The translations under genes were made by a program, and so were the position numbers. Positions 25,167-35,136 of a DNA stretch of 64,000 nucleotides are shown here, in pieces. The notes beneath the pieces are model-generated. The model had not been told where the DNA came from. It worked only from the letters and a program-made list of their open reading frames with translations, and ran no database searches. This stretch comes from Clostridium tetanomorphum (GTDB lineage Bacteria; Bacillota; Clostridia; Clostridiales; Clostridiaceae): NCBI RefSeq assembly GCF_017873215.1, contig NZ_JAGGKA010000016.1, positions 1-64,000 on the forward strand, read 5' to 3'. Position 1 is the stretch's first letter, and each line of letters begins with the position of its first letter.

Positions 25167-26525
25167 ATGATTAATTCTTATGATATATTAGAAACTATCA
25201 GAATGATAGAAAAAGAAAAGCTAGATATCCGTACCATTACTATGGGAATTTCACTTTTAGATTGTATTAACTCAGATGGAAAAGTAGCAAGAAATAAGAT
25301 ATACGATAAAATAACAAGATATGCGGAAAATTTAGTTAAAGTTGGAGAAGACATAGAAAGAGAATGTGGAATACCAATAATACATAAAAGAATTTCTGTA
25401 ACTCCAATGTCACTTGTGGCAGGAGCATCAGGGGATAAAGACTATGTAGAATTTGCAAAAATTTTAGATAAAGCTGCAGATACTGTAGGAGTAAACTTTA
25501 TTGGTGGATTTTCTGCTTTAGTTCATAAGGGATATACTAATGGAGATAAAATTTTAATTCAATCTATACCAGAAGCACTTAGTATAACAGAAAAAGTTTG
25601 TTCTTCTGTAAATATAGGATCTAGTAAAGTTGGTATAAATATGGATGCAGTTAAAGAAATGGGTAGTATAATTAAGAAAACTGCAGAGCTAACTAAGGAT
25701 AAAGATGGAATAGGAAGTGCTAAACTAGTAGTTTTCGCTAACGCAGTAGAAGATAATCCATTTATGGCAGGAGCTTTTCATGGTGTAGGAGAAGGAGAAT
25801 GCGTTATAAATGTAGGAGTAAGTGGTCCCGGAGTAGTTAAAGCTGCTTTGGAAAATATAAAAGAAGAAAGTTTTGATATAGTAGCAGAAACTATAAAGAA
25901 AACAGCTTTTAAGATTACAAGAATGGGTCAGCTAGTTGCAAGAGAAGCGTCAAAAAGACTTAATGTTCCTTTTGGAATAGTAGATTTATCTTTAGCACCT
26001 ACACCTTTTGTGGGAGACAGTGTAGCACATATCTTAGAAGAGATGGGTATAGAAAGTTGTGGAGCACCAGGAACCACAGCAGCATTAGCTCTTTTAAATG
26101 ATGCAGTTAAAAAAGGAGGAGTTATGGCTTGTAGTCATGTAGGAGGACTTAGTGGAGCTTTTATACCTGTTAGTGAGGATATAGGAATGATAAATGCAGT
26201 AGAAAGAGGCTCTTTAAATATAGAAAAATTAGAAGCTATGACTTGTGTATGTTCTGTAGGACTTGACATGATAGCAATCCCAGGAGATACTTCTGAAGAT
26301 ACTATTTCAGCTATAATAGCAGATGAAGCGGCTATAGGGGTTATAAATAATAAAACTACAGCAGTAAGAATTATTCCTGTACCAGGAAAAACTATAGGGG
26401 ATTCAGTAGAATTTGGAGGGCTTTTAGGAAAAGCTCCAATTATGTCTGTAAGCAAATTCTCTAGTGCTAAATTTGTAAAAAGAGGCGGAAGGATACCAGC
26501 ACCTATACATAGTTTTAAAAACTAA
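25167..26525 (+). CDS. PFL-family protein (UPF0210/DUF711)
   Basis: This 452-residue cytosolic protein belongs to the UPF0210 family, which has a fold related to pyruvate formate-lyase/ribonucleotide reductase barrels. Its reaction is not established. Glycine-rich stretches such as [20 protein letters not shown] (about residue 198) are strongly conserved. It always accompanies the ACT protein encoded upstream, which suggests a metabolite-regulated enzyme. AGAGGAGGGG precedes ATG 25167. Confidence 0.85.
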   Translation: MINSYDILETIRMIEKEKLDIRTITMGISLLDCINSDGKVARNKIYDKITRYAENLVKVGEDIERECGIPIIHKRISVTPMSLVAGASGDKDYVEFAKILDKAADTVGVNFIGGFSALVHKGYTNGDKILIQSIPEALSITEKVCSSVNIGSSKVGINMDAVKEMGSIIKKTAELTKDKDGIGSAKLVVFANAVEDNPFMAGAFHGVGEGECVINVGVSGPGVVKAALENIKEESFDIVAETIKKTAFKITRMGQLVAREASKRLNVPFGIVDLSLAPTPFVGDSVAHILEEMGIESCGAPGTTAALALLNDAVKKGGVMACSHVGGLSGAFIPVSEDIGMINAVERGSLNIEKLEAMTCVCSVGLDMIAIPGDTSEDTISAIIADEAAIGVINNKTTAVRIIPVPGKTIGDSVEFGGLLGKAPIMSVSKFSSAKFVKRGGRIPAPIHSFKN

Positions 26526-26538
26526 GGAGTGAGCATTT

Positions 26539-27054
26539 ATGAAAGAATCTATGGTATATAGTGGATGGTTAAAATTATACAAAAGAGAATTGAATGGGAG
26601 AAGCTATGAAATAGTAAAAAACCATAGTGCAGTTTCAGCTATTGTTATCAATGAATTTGATGAAATATTATTAGTAAAACAATTTAGACCCTCTATCATG
26701 AAAGAAACTTTAGAAATACCAGCAGGACTTTTAGATATAGAGGGAGAAGAAATAGAAGAATGTCTTATTAGAGAGATTAAAGAGGAAACCGCTTTAGATA
26801 TAAAAAAAGAGGAATTGAGAAAGGTTATTTCTTATAAACCTATTTTAGGATTTAGTAGTAGTAGTATGCACTTATTTGAAGTAAGAATAAGTAAAGACAG
26901 TTTTGATTCAGAAAAAATTAAAGATGTAGATGTGACAGAAGGAGTTTGGATTCCTTTTAAAGAATTCGAAGGCATGGTATTAGAAGAAAAAATAGAAGAT
27001 GATAAGACTATAATGGCCTACTTTTATTTAAAAAATAAAATAGCAACACATTAA
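26539..27054 (+). CDS. Nudix hydrolase, ADP-ribose pyrophosphatase type
   Basis: This 171-residue enzyme probably splits ADP-ribose or a related nucleoside diphosphate derivative to AMP. The Nudix box begins at AGLLDIEGEEIEECLIREI near residue 56 and continues KEETAL. Here Ala replaces the usual Gly after EET; the metal-binding REIKEE is intact. AAGGAGTGAG precedes ATG 26539, 13 bases after the PFL gene, so the three genes are likely one operon ending in a strong hairpin. Confidence 0.88.
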   Translation: MKESMVYSGWLKLYKRELNGRSYEIVKNHSAVSAIVINEFDEILLVKQFRPSIMKETLEIPAGLLDIEGEEIEECLIREIKEETALDIKKEELRKVISYKPILGFSSSSMHLFEVRISKDSFDSEKIKDVDVTEGVWIPFKEFEGMVLEEKIEDDKTIMAYFYLKNKIATH

Positions 27055-27134
27055 TAATGGAAGGTTTATTATTTACTTTATAGAAACATTAATTAATAAT
27101 ATATAGTCTATTAAAAGTTTTAAATAATATTAAA

Positions 27135-27179
27135 AAAAGAAGAGTTAAGGAAAATAGTAAGTTTCTTAACTCTTCTTTT
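27135..27179. terminator. Bidirectional terminator
   Basis: AAAAGAAGAGTTAAG (27135-27149) pairs perfectly with CTTAACTCTTCTTTT (27165-27179). It serves the Nudix gene on + and the convergent GerMN lipoprotein gene on -. Confidence 0.8.
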
Positions 27180-27193
27180 GTATCTAGATATAA

Positions 27194-28267
27194 TTATTTA
27201 TTGTACTCAGATATATTTGTAAAATCAACTTTAAAAGTTTCATTTTCTTTCATTAGCATATGACCAGAGGAATAAGGTTTTCCACCTAAAGTTATATAAA
27301 CTTTATCTACATTATAGTAATCACCTAAAGTATTAGTAATACTTTTTAAAGTAGCTAATTCAGAAGCAGAACCAAAGTTCATTTCTTTAACATAATTATC
27401 TGAAAGATCAATATTTACTGTATTAGTTTTAGCATCAAGAAATATTTTATTTATTTTTATATTATCAGACATAATAAGTTTACTCATATTTTTATCTGGC
27501 ACTTCTTTGAAATTCTTTTCTAAAACTGTCTTTAAATCATCATTTGTATTAAAATTTAACGTTCTTTTTAAGGATACAATTTTATCCTCTACAATATTTG
27601 GATAATAAAATTTAACAGTTTGTGTTACAGGAGTATTTTCTTGAATGCTCTCAAGTTCTGTTATAACTTCTAGACCTTTTCCATTGAATACAGTTTTTAC
27701 TAAACCTTTATCTACAGCATAATAATCAAAGATTTTATCTTCATTACTTTCTGTAGTAACTTCTAGAGCTTTAAACTTTCCATAAGGAGTTTCTATTTCT
27801 TTTTCTGTATCTGATATATATCTTTTATTTCCATTAGGAAGATTCCAAGAAGTTCCTTTAACTAAAGGTTCTTTTAACAAAACTTCGTATTCCTTATTTT
27901 CAGTATTAATTATATTGTCTCTATAATAGAATTCACTTTTTGAAGTTATAAGTCTTAATTCCCCATCTTTAATTTCTAGTACCTGGGCAGAAGTAGTTCC
28001 TGGATTAACAACCCTTAATTGAATTCTATTGTCACTTATATAGTCAGTGTACACAGATCTTTCTGCGAATTCATTTCCTGTTCCTTTGTATTTTAATCTT
28101 ACATTTTCTTTAAATGGATAGTAATTTTTTATTTCCATTTTAGAAACATCCTTATTAGATGCAGGATTTTCTATTTTAGTATTATTATCTTTTTCAACAG
28201 TATTAGGTTTATTGCAGGAAGTTAATAAAACAAAAGGTAAAAGAAGTATTAGTATAAATTTTTTCAT
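27194..28267 (-). CDS. Lipoprotein with C-terminal GerMN domain
   Basis: The 357-residue protein has a lipoprotein signal (lipobox LLTSC, about residue 18). A long middle beta-rich region follows, then a C-terminal GerMN domain from about residue 230 (VKFYYPNIVEDKIVSLKRTL) to 345. GerMN occurs in GerM and related sporulation or germination proteins that act outside the membrane or in the forespore envelope. GGAGGG precedes ATG 28267. It is transcribed alone. A sporulation role is inferred from the domain only. Confidence 0.8.
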   Translation of the reverse strand: MKKFILILLLPFVLLTSCNKPNTVEKDNNTKIENPASNKDVSKMEIKNYYPFKENVRLKYKGTGNEFAERSVYTDYISDNRIQLRVVNPGTTSAQVLEIKDGELRLITSKSEFYYRDNIINTENKEYEVLLKEPLVKGTSWNLPNGNKRYISDTEKEIETPYGKFKALEVTTESNEDKIFDYYAVDKGLVKTVFNGKGLEVITELESIQENTPVTQTVKFYYPNIVEDKIVSLKRTLNFNTNDDLKTVLEKNFKEVPDKNMSKLIMSDNIKINKIFLDAKTNTVNIDLSDNYVKEMNFGSASELATLKSITNTLGDYYNVDKVYITLGGKPYSSGHMLMKENETFKVDFTNISEYNK

Positions 28268-28393
28268 ATATATCCCTCCTATTATGATTGTATAATAATT
28301 ATACGAAAAATTATTATTATAAGTCTAGTATTACTTTTAATTATACTAAAATAGGAACAAGTTAGTCATTCCTATTTAAAAAATAATAAATTA

Positions 28394-28432
28394 AAAAATG
28401 ATGGAGTAGAACTAAGTCTACTCTCATTTTAA
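28394..28432 (-). terminator. Terminator of the threonine aldolase gene
   Basis: TGGAGTAGA pairs with TCTACTC, flanked by pairing AAAATGA/TCATTTT, centred near 28413. The - strand continues into a T-rich run. Confidence 0.6.
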
Positions 28433-28448
28433 CTTTTAATTATATGAA

Positions 28449-29479
28449 CTATTTATTATTTAATATTTCTTTTAGAATACTTATTACATAGTCTATATGT
28501 TCTTTTGTAATCCAATAATTTGTTACAAATCTTAATTCACCGTTTTCTACACCATTGATTTTTATTCCTTTTTTATAGAAAAATTCTACTAAATTGTCCA
28601 TATCATAATTTGTATCATCTATGTTAAAGAATACCATATTAATATGAATATCGTCAAGATTTATGTTTATTCCAGGTAATTTAGATAATTCTCTGCCTAA
28701 GTATAATGCATTTTCATGGTCTTTTTTTAAATAGTCAGGCATTTCTTTTAAAGCTATTAATCCTGCAGCAGCTAGAATGCCAGCTTGCCTTAATCCTCCT
28801 CCCATAAGTTTTCTTTTTTTTCTAGCCTTAATTATAAAGTCTTTATTTCCAGCTAATATTGAACCTACAGGAGCACAAAGACCTTTTGATAAACAAAACA
28901 TTACAGAGTGGGAATATTTTGTAATTTCTTTAGGATCTACTTTAAGATAAGTAGATGCATTAAAAAGTCTTGCACCATCTAAATGTATAGGTATATTATT
29001 TTTTACACCTATATTATATATTTCTTCCATAGTATTTAAAGGTATTACTCTTCCGTTAGAGTGAGCATTTTCTACACATATAAGACCTGTTTCAGGAAAA
29101 TGTATATCAGTACCTCGTATTTTTTTTTTATATCATTAGGATCTAATTTCCCTTTGTTACTTTTAATGGTTCTTAATTGAACACCGGCAATTACAGCAGG
29201 AGCACCTACTTCATGAGCCACAATATGACAATCATCGCCTAAAATAACTTCTTGTCCTCGAATACAATGGGTAAATAAAGAAAGTTGATTTCCAAATGTG
29301 CCACTTGGAACAAATAATGCAGATTCTTTTCCAACCAATTGTGCAGCGTAATCTTCCAATTCATTTATAGTTGGATCATCACCATAAACGTCATCACCTA
29401 CTACAGCTTCATACATAGCTTTTCTCATTTTTTCTGTAGGCTTTGTTACAGTATCACTTCGCAAATCAATAAAATTCAT
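28449..29479 (-). pseudogene. ltaE: Low-specificity L-threonine aldolase, frameshifted at an A10 run
   Basis: This PLP enzyme would split threonine or allo-threonine to glycine and acetaldehyde. The N-terminal half (29479 to about 29120) starts [20 protein letters not shown] and breaks after DPNDIKKK. The rest resumes in another frame with [20 protein letters not shown] and contains the PLP lysine in FCLSKGLCAPVGS. The break is at ten A (- strand; T run 29120-29129). Eleven or eight A would restore one frame of about 343 residues. AAGGGGG precedes ATG 29479. The rest looks intact, so this is a recent mutation, a slippage site or a sequencing error. Confidence 0.85.
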
Positions 29480-29674
29480 TATACTATATCCCCCTTAGTT
29501 TAAAAGTATACTCTTATTATAGTGTAAAATTAACTAATAATAAATGTAATTATGAAAATATTACTAAATTAATAAATAATTGAAATCAGTACTTTGTTCT
29601 AAAACTCTTTTAAAATTAATATAAATACTATAAAAATATAAGGTAAAACTGCATCAATTTTAATGGAGGTATAT

Positions 29675-31597
29675 ATGAATTTTAGAGAGTTAATTGAAAA
29701 AGATAGAGAAAAAAGAAAAGGAGAAAGGTTTCAAGGAACTCTTATGGATTATTTGGACATTTTAAAGAAAAATCCTGAGGCTTGTAAATTAGCTCATAAA
29801 AGATTATATGATATTATCATGAAAGATGGGGTAGAAATAATATCCCCAGAAGAAAATATAAGAGTAAAAAAGGTGTATGGTAACGAAACTATAAAAAGTT
29901 ATAATTTTTTTAACAAAGATTTTTTTGGTATCGATAAAACTTTAATGAAGTTGGTTAATTATTTTTATTCTGCATCTATGAAAGGAGAAGAAGCAAGACA
30001 GGTATTATATTTAGTGGGACCTGTAGGATCAGGAAAATCATCCATTGTAGAAACTTTAAAGAAAGCTTTAGAAAATACAGAACCAGTTTATTCATTAAAG
30101 GGATGCCCAATGAGAGAAGATCCACTTCATCTTATACCTAAGCATTTAAGAAAAGAATTTGAAAAGGAGCTAGGTATAGAAATAGAAGGAGACTTATGCC
30201 CAGTATGCAGATACAAATTAAAAGAAGAATATAATGGGGAATATGAAAAATTTCCAGTTGAATTAGTTGATTTTTCTATAAGATCAAGAAAGGGAATAGG
30301 AGTAGTTCCACCTGTAGATCCTAATAATCAAGATACATCAGTGCTCATAGGATCAGTAGACATATCTAAGATGGACTTATATTCTGAAGATGATCCAAGA
30401 ATTTTTGCATTAAATGGAGCTTTTAATGTAGGGAATAGAGGATTAGTAGAATTTATAGAAGTATTCAAAAATGATGTTGAATATCTTCATACAATTATTA
30501 CTGCAACTCAAGAAAAGTCAATTCCTTCCCCAGGAAAAGGCTCTATGATTTATTTTGATGGTGTTATAGTAGCTCACTCTAATGAAGCTGAATGGAATAA
30601 ATTTAAATCAGATCATACTAATGAAGCTATACTAGATAGAATAGTAAAAGTAGAAGTGCCTTATTGTCTTGAATTGAGTGAAGAAAAGAAGATATATGAA
30701 AAGATTCTTAAAAAGAGTAATTTTAAGGCTCATATAGCTCCTCATACTATTGATGTTGCTTCAATGTTTGCAATACTTACAAGGCTTACTTCTTCAAATA
30801 AAGTAGACTTATTAACAAAGCTTAAAATATATAATGGAGAAGAAATAGTAGAAAAAGGAACAACTAAAAAGATTGATATTTCCGAATTAAGAGAAGAAGC
30901 GGGACTAAGTGAAGGAATGTCAGGAATTTCCACAAGATTTATAGTTAAGGCCATTGATAATGCTATTTCTGAATCGAAATCTAATTGTATAAATCCATTA
31001 AGTGTTATGGAGAGCATGATAAAATCTGTAAAAGACTTAGATATTTCTGATGAAGACAGAAAAAAATATTTAGCTTTTTTACAGGATACAGTAAGAAAGG
31101 AATACAATAAAGTATTAGAAAAAGAAATAACAAAAGCTTTTATACAGAGCTTCAGGGAACAAGCTGAGAGCTTATTTAATAATTATTTAGATCATGCAGA
31201 AGCTTTTGTTAACAAAACAAAAATAAAGGATAAAGCAACAGGAGAAGAATTGGAGCCAGATGAAAAATTTATGAGGTCTATAGAAGAACAAATTGGAATT
31301 TCTGACTCATCAGCTAAAGGATTTAGAGCAGATGTAACTTCTTATATGTTTTATTTAGTAAGAAAAGGTGGAAAAATAAATTATACTTCTTATGAACCAT
31401 TAAAAGAAGCTATAGAGAAAAAATTAACTTATTCTGTGAGAGAAATGTCAAGAATAATAACTAAATCTAGAGTACGAGATAAGGAACAAAGAGAAAAGTA
31501 TAATACTATGGTAGATGAAATGAAGAGGAATGGGTATTGTAGTGAATGTTGTGATGTAATCTTAAAGTATGCAGCTAATAATCTATGGAAGGATTGA
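29675..31597 (+). CDS. prkA: PrkA-type serine protein kinase/AAA+ protein
   Basis: PrkA (YeaG in E. coli) is an AAA+ ATPase-like protein with reported serine kinase or protease activity, active in sporulation and stress. The 640-residue protein has a Walker [11 protein letters not shown] near residue 115 in the N-terminal AAA domain and a C-terminal PrkA kinase-like domain. ATG 29675 follows GGAGG (29665-29669); an ATG at 29663 overlaps that site. It leads prkA-yhbH-spoVR, a common sporulation cluster. No sporulation sigma promoter could be assigned with confidence. Confidence 0.93.
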   Translation: MNFRELIEKDREKRKGERFQGTLMDYLDILKKNPEACKLAHKRLYDIIMKDGVEIISPEENIRVKKVYGNETIKSYNFFNKDFFGIDKTLMKLVNYFYSASMKGEEARQVLYLVGPVGSGKSSIVETLKKALENTEPVYSLKGCPMREDPLHLIPKHLRKEFEKELGIEIEGDLCPVCRYKLKEEYNGEYEKFPVELVDFSIRSRKGIGVVPPVDPNNQDTSVLIGSVDISKMDLYSEDDPRIFALNGAFNVGNRGLVEFIEVFKNDVEYLHTIITATQEKSIPSPGKGSMIYFDGVIVAHSNEAEWNKFKSDHTNEAILDRIVKVEVPYCLELSEEKKIYEKILKKSNFKAHIAPHTIDVASMFAILTRLTSSNKVDLLTKLKIYNGEEIVEKGTTKKIDISELREEAGLSEGMSGISTRFIVKAIDNAISESKSNCINPLSVMESMIKSVKDLDISDEDRKKYLAFLQDTVRKEYNKVLEKEITKAFIQSFREQAESLFNNYLDHAEAFVNKTKIKDKATGEELEPDEKFMRSIEEQIGISDSSAKGFRADVTSYMFYLVRKGGKINYTSYEPLKEAIEKKLTYSVREMSRIITKSRVRDKEQREKYNTMVDEMKRNGYCSECCDVILKYAANNLWKD

Positions 31598-31601
31598 TTC
31601 T

Positions 31602-32792
31602 ATGGCAATATTTAGAGAATTTAATCCTATTCCTCATGACAGATCTGCAGAAGATAGAAGGAGACATCAGAAATTAGTTCAGGATTCTATAAAAAAAAAT
31701 TTGGTTGATATATTATCCGAAGAAAGCTTAATAGGTCAGACTAAAAATAAAAAAATTAAGATTCCAATAAGAGGAATTAAAGAATATCAATTTATATATG
31801 GCAAAAATGTTCCTGGAGTTGGAAGCGGAGATGGTACAGAAGGAAGAGGAGATAAAATAGGAACAGAAAAAGGACAGGGAGAAAAGGGGAACAAGGGAGC
31901 AGGTAATGAAGAGGGAGAAGATATTTTTGAAACAGAAATAACTATTGAAGATATATTTGAATATATATTTGATGATTTAGAACTCCCTAATTTAAAGAAA
32001 AAGAAGTTTTCAGAAATATTAAAAGAAGGATCTAAGAAAAAAAGTGGGTACCAAAAAAATGGTATACCACCAAGGCTTGCTAAAAAGAGGACAGTAGTAG
32101 AAAAATTAAAAAGAAAACAGGGAATGAAAAGAGTACTAATAGAAAGAGAAAAAGAATTAAATGGAAATGTGAAAGAGGTAGAAATAGGGAGATTTCCTTT
32201 TAAAAAAGATGATCTAAGATATTACAGAGTAAAGCCTAAAAAGAAGAAAGAATATAACGCTGTAGTTATTTGTATTATGGATACTTCAGCTTCAATGGAT
32301 CAAAATAAAAAATATTTAGCAAGATCCTTGTTTTTTATGATATACAGTTTTATAAAAATGAAGTATGAAAGTGCAGAATTAGTTTTTATATCTCATTCTA
32401 CTACAGCTAAATTAGTAACAGAGGAAGAATTTTTCCATAAAGTAGAGTCAGGAGGAACTTATATATCTAGTGGATATAAAATGGCTTTAGATATAATAAA
32501 AGAAAAATTTAATCCAGAAAATTATAATATATATGCATTTCATGCTAGTGATGGTGACAACTGGAGTGAAGATAATGAGAGAGCTGTAAAGGCTGCCAAT
32601 GAATTAAGTGATATTTGTAATCTTTTTGGTTATGCAGAAATAATGACCTATGGATATGTAAGCAGCATAAGAAAAAGATATGATAAAGATGTTAAAAAGG
32701 AAAATTTTATAGCTGTAACTATGCAAAAAAAGGAAGATTTATGGAATGCTTTAAGAGAATTATTAAAAGCTGAAATTAAAATAAACAGTTAA
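31602..32792 (+). CDS. yhbH: DUF444 (YhbH/YeaH) protein with vWA-like domain
   Basis: This 396-residue partner of PrkA is needed for normal sporulation in Bacillus; its biochemical role is unknown. The N-terminal half is charged and contains a Gly/Lys/Glu-rich low-complexity linker near residues 76-105. The C-terminal half is von Willebrand A-like, with the metal motif MDTSASMD near residue 228. ATG 31602 follows GGAAGGA, five bases after prkA stops, so the genes are co-transcribed. Confidence 0.92.
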   Translation: MAIFREFNPIPHDRSAEDRRRHQKLVQDSIKKNLVDILSEESLIGQTKNKKIKIPIRGIKEYQFIYGKNVPGVGSGDGTEGRGDKIGTEKGQGEKGNKGAGNEEGEDIFETEITIEDIFEYIFDDLELPNLKKKKFSEILKEGSKKKSGYQKNGIPPRLAKKRTVVEKLKRKQGMKRVLIEREKELNGNVKEVEIGRFPFKKDDLRYYRVKPKKKKEYNAVVICIMDTSASMDQNKKYLARSLFFMIYSFIKMKYESAELVFISHSTTAKLVTEEEFFHKVESGGTYISSGYKMALDIIKEKFNPENYNIYAFHASDGDNWSEDNERAVKAANELSDICNLFGYAEIMTYGYVSSIRKRYDKDVKKENFIAVTMQKKEDLWNALRELLKAEIKINS

Positions 32793-32801
32793 TTTGAAAG
32801 A

Positions 32802-32814
32802 GAGGTGATACCTC
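32802..32814 (+). promoter_or_regulatory. Small hairpin holding the spoVR ribosome site
   Basis: GAGGT (32802-32806) pairs with ACCTC (32810-32814) around a GAT loop. The ribosome site GAGGTGAT is thus inside a stem just before the TTG start at 32816. This could dampen translation of spoVR. Confidence 0.35.
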
Positions 32815-32815
32815 A

Positions 32816-34180
32816 TTGAGCTATAATATGAAAGAGTTACAATATTGGAATGATAAAATTGAATATATAACTAAAAATCTAGGATTAGATTACTATCCAC
32901 AAGAGTTTGAAATAATTGACTATAATGATATGATATCTTATGAAGTATATTTAGGAATGCCATCAAGATATCCACATTGGAGTTTTGGTAAAGCATATGA
33001 TAGATTAAGAACCCTTTATGGGTATAATTTAACAGGATTACCTTATGAGATGGTTATAAATTCTAATCCCTGTATAGCTTATTTAATGAAGGATAATACT
33101 CTGTTATTGCAAATATTGACTATAGCCCATGTATATGGACATAATGACTTTTTCAAAAATAATAGGCTATTTTCTAAAGGAACAGATGCTGAATATACTA
33201 TAGAAATGTTTAAAAATGGAGCAGAAAGAATCAGGGAATATATAAATGATCCTAGCATAGGATATGAAGAAGTAGAAAAAATTTTGGATGCAGCTCATGC
33301 TATTAAACTTCAATGCGATAGAAATATTGGAGTGAAAAAACTAAATAATGCAGAGATAAAAAGTAGGATTATAGAGGATTATAAAAAATATGAGCAAAAT
33401 GATATATTGAAACCTAGAGAGAAAAAAGAGCTAGGGAATATAGAGAAAATACCATTAGAACCTGAAGAGGATATATTAGGATTTATAATAGAATATGGAG
33501 ATCTATATAACTGGCAAAGGGATATTTTGGAAATAGTAAGAAGAGAAACAAAATACTTTTTACCTCAAATAGAAACGAAAATAATGAATGAAGGTTGGGC
33601 AAGTTATTGGCACTACAATATTTTAAAAAAATTAGATCTTCCACAAGAATTGTATTTAGAATTTTTAAAAAGACATAATGATGTAATAACTCCCCTAGAA
33701 GGAAGAATAAATCCTTATTATATGGGATTTAAAATATTTACAGATTTAGAAGAAAAGTATGGAAAAGAAAAGATATTTGAAGTTAGAGAAATTGAAAGAG
33801 ATGAATCCTTTATAAGAAGATATTTAAGTGAAAAATTATGTGAAGAAATGAATCTTTTTCAATATGGCAAACATGATAAAGATTATGTCATTGAAGAAGT
33901 ATCTGATGAACAGGGATATAAGAAAATAAAAAATGCTCTATGTGCATCCTGTGGTATGGGAAATATCCCTTATATAGCTATTAATGATATGAGTGAATAT
34001 AATAAAACTTTAATTTTAGATCATAAATTTGATGGAAGAGAATTAGATTTAAACTATGCTGTGGAAGTTTTAAAATATATAGTTCAGCTATGGAAACACA
34101 AAATTATATTAAAAACCTATGTAGATGATAGAGAAATAAGCGTTATTTGTGATAGTGATAAGCAGATAACTTATGTTTAA
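32816..34180 (+). CDS. spoVR: SpoVR-family sporulation protein
   Basis: SpoVR is required for proper spore cortex formation; its molecular activity is unknown. The 454-residue protein has the family N-terminus LQYWNDKIEYITKNLGLDYY and features such as PHWSFGKAYDRLRTLYGYNL (about residue 53) and MNEGWASYWHYNIL near residue 257. It starts at TTG 32816, five bases past a hairpin that contains the ribosome site. It closes the prkA cluster, and a strong terminator follows. Confidence 0.92.
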   Translation: MSYNMKELQYWNDKIEYITKNLGLDYYPQEFEIIDYNDMISYEVYLGMPSRYPHWSFGKAYDRLRTLYGYNLTGLPYEMVINSNPCIAYLMKDNTLLLQILTIAHVYGHNDFFKNNRLFSKGTDAEYTIEMFKNGAERIREYINDPSIGYEEVEKILDAAHAIKLQCDRNIGVKKLNNAEIKSRIIEDYKKYEQNDILKPREKKELGNIEKIPLEPEEDILGFIIEYGDLYNWQRDILEIVRRETKYFLPQIETKIMNEGWASYWHYNILKKLDLPQELYLEFLKRHNDVITPLEGRINPYYMGFKIFTDLEEKYGKEKIFEVREIERDESFIRRYLSEKLCEEMNLFQYGKHDKDYVIEEVSDEQGYKKIKNALCASCGMGNIPYIAINDMSEYNKTLILDHKFDGRELDLNYAVEVLKYIVQLWKHKIILKTYVDDREISVICDSDKQITYV

Positions 34181-34249
34181 TAGTAAGCAGTTAAAAATAA
34201 AGAATTAAGATGATATGTTTATAAATTAGAGAAATTATGTAAAATTCAA

Positions 34250-34297
34250 AGAGACAGTAGATAGATTTGTTTTTACACTCTCATCTACTGTCTCTCA
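34250..34297. terminator. Bidirectional terminator between spoVR and nadC
   Basis: AGAGACAGTAGAT (34250-34262) pairs perfectly with ATCTACTGTCTCT (34283-34295), with T-rich flanks. Confidence 0.8.
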
Positions 34298-34299
34298 TT

Positions 34300-35136
34300 T
34301 TATAACATTTTTAAATTTTTCATACTTATATCAAGAGATTTAACAGAATGGGTAATCATACCTGAAGATATATAATCTACTCCAGTTTTAGCAATATTTC
34401 TTATTGTACTTAAAGTTACGTTACCAGAAGCTTCTATTAAAGCTCTACCATTTATTATTTCTACTGCCTTTTTCATTGTTTCTATATCCATATTATCAAG
34501 CATTATTATATCTGCTTTATTTTCTAATGCTTCATAGACCTGAGCTATATTTTCAACTTCAACTTCTATTTTTTTTATGAAAGACACATTGTTTTTTACC
34601 ATGGTAATTGCATTTTTTATTCCACCGGCAGCAGCTATATGATTATCTTTTATAAGTACTCCATCGGATAAATTTAATCTATGATTAAAAGCGCCTCCTA
34701 ATTTAACTGCATATTTTTCAATAATCCTTAGATTTGGAGTTGTTTTTCTCGTATCTAAAAGTTTTACTTTTGTACCTTCTAATTCTTTTACAAAACTTCT
34801 AGTGATAGTTGTAATACCACTCATTCTTTGAAGTAAGTTAAGAGCTATTCTTTCTCCTGTAAGTACATTTCTAGTATTACCTTTAATTATGCCAATAACT
34901 TGTGAATTTTTAACTATATCTCCATCTTCTGTATAAAACTGTATATTTACATCTCCTAAAAGGGTAAATACTCGTCTAAATACTTCCAATCCGGAAATAA
35001 ATCCATCTTCTTTTACAATTAAGTCTACATAACAAGTGCTATTTTTCTTTATAATAGAATTGGTAGTTATGTCATCATATAATGAATCTTCTTTAAGTGC
35101 GCTTAATAGTATTTCATCAACAAGTAACCAGTTCAT
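34300..35136 (-). CDS. nadC: Nicotinate-nucleotide pyrophosphorylase (carboxylating)
   Basis: This enzyme converts quinolinate and PRPP to nicotinate mononucleotide, the last step of the local NAD block. The 278-residue length is normal. Signature parts are LLDTRKTTPNLRIIEKYAV (about residue 130), NHRLNLSDGVLIKDNH (about 152) and IMLDNMD near 210. The start overlaps the end of nadB by 20 bases, with AGAGGTGAT before ATG 35136. It is the third gene of nadA-nadB-nadC. Confidence 0.95.
   Translation of the reverse strand: MNWLLVDEILLSALKEDSLYDDITTNSIIKKNSTCYVDLIVKEDGFISGLEVFRRVFTLLGDVNIQFYTEDGDIVKNSQVIGIIKGNTRNVLTGERIALNLLQRMSGITTITRSFVKELEGTKVKLLDTRKTTPNLRIIEKYAVKLGGAFNHRLNLSDGVLIKDNHIAAAGGIKNAITMVKNNVSFIKKIEVEVENIAQVYEALENKADIIMLDNMDIETMKKAVEIINGRALIEASGNVTLSTIRNIAKTGVDYISSGMITHSVKSLDISMKNLKML

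Noticed and set aside
29480-29674. Sporulation sigma-factor promoter for prkA
   Set aside because: No pair of boxes close enough to the sigma-E or sigma-G consensus could be chosen over chance in this AT-rich stretch.
31827-31920. Gly/Lys/Glu-rich repeat in yhbH as a foreign insertion
   Set aside because: A low-complexity linker at this place is normal for DUF444 proteins.
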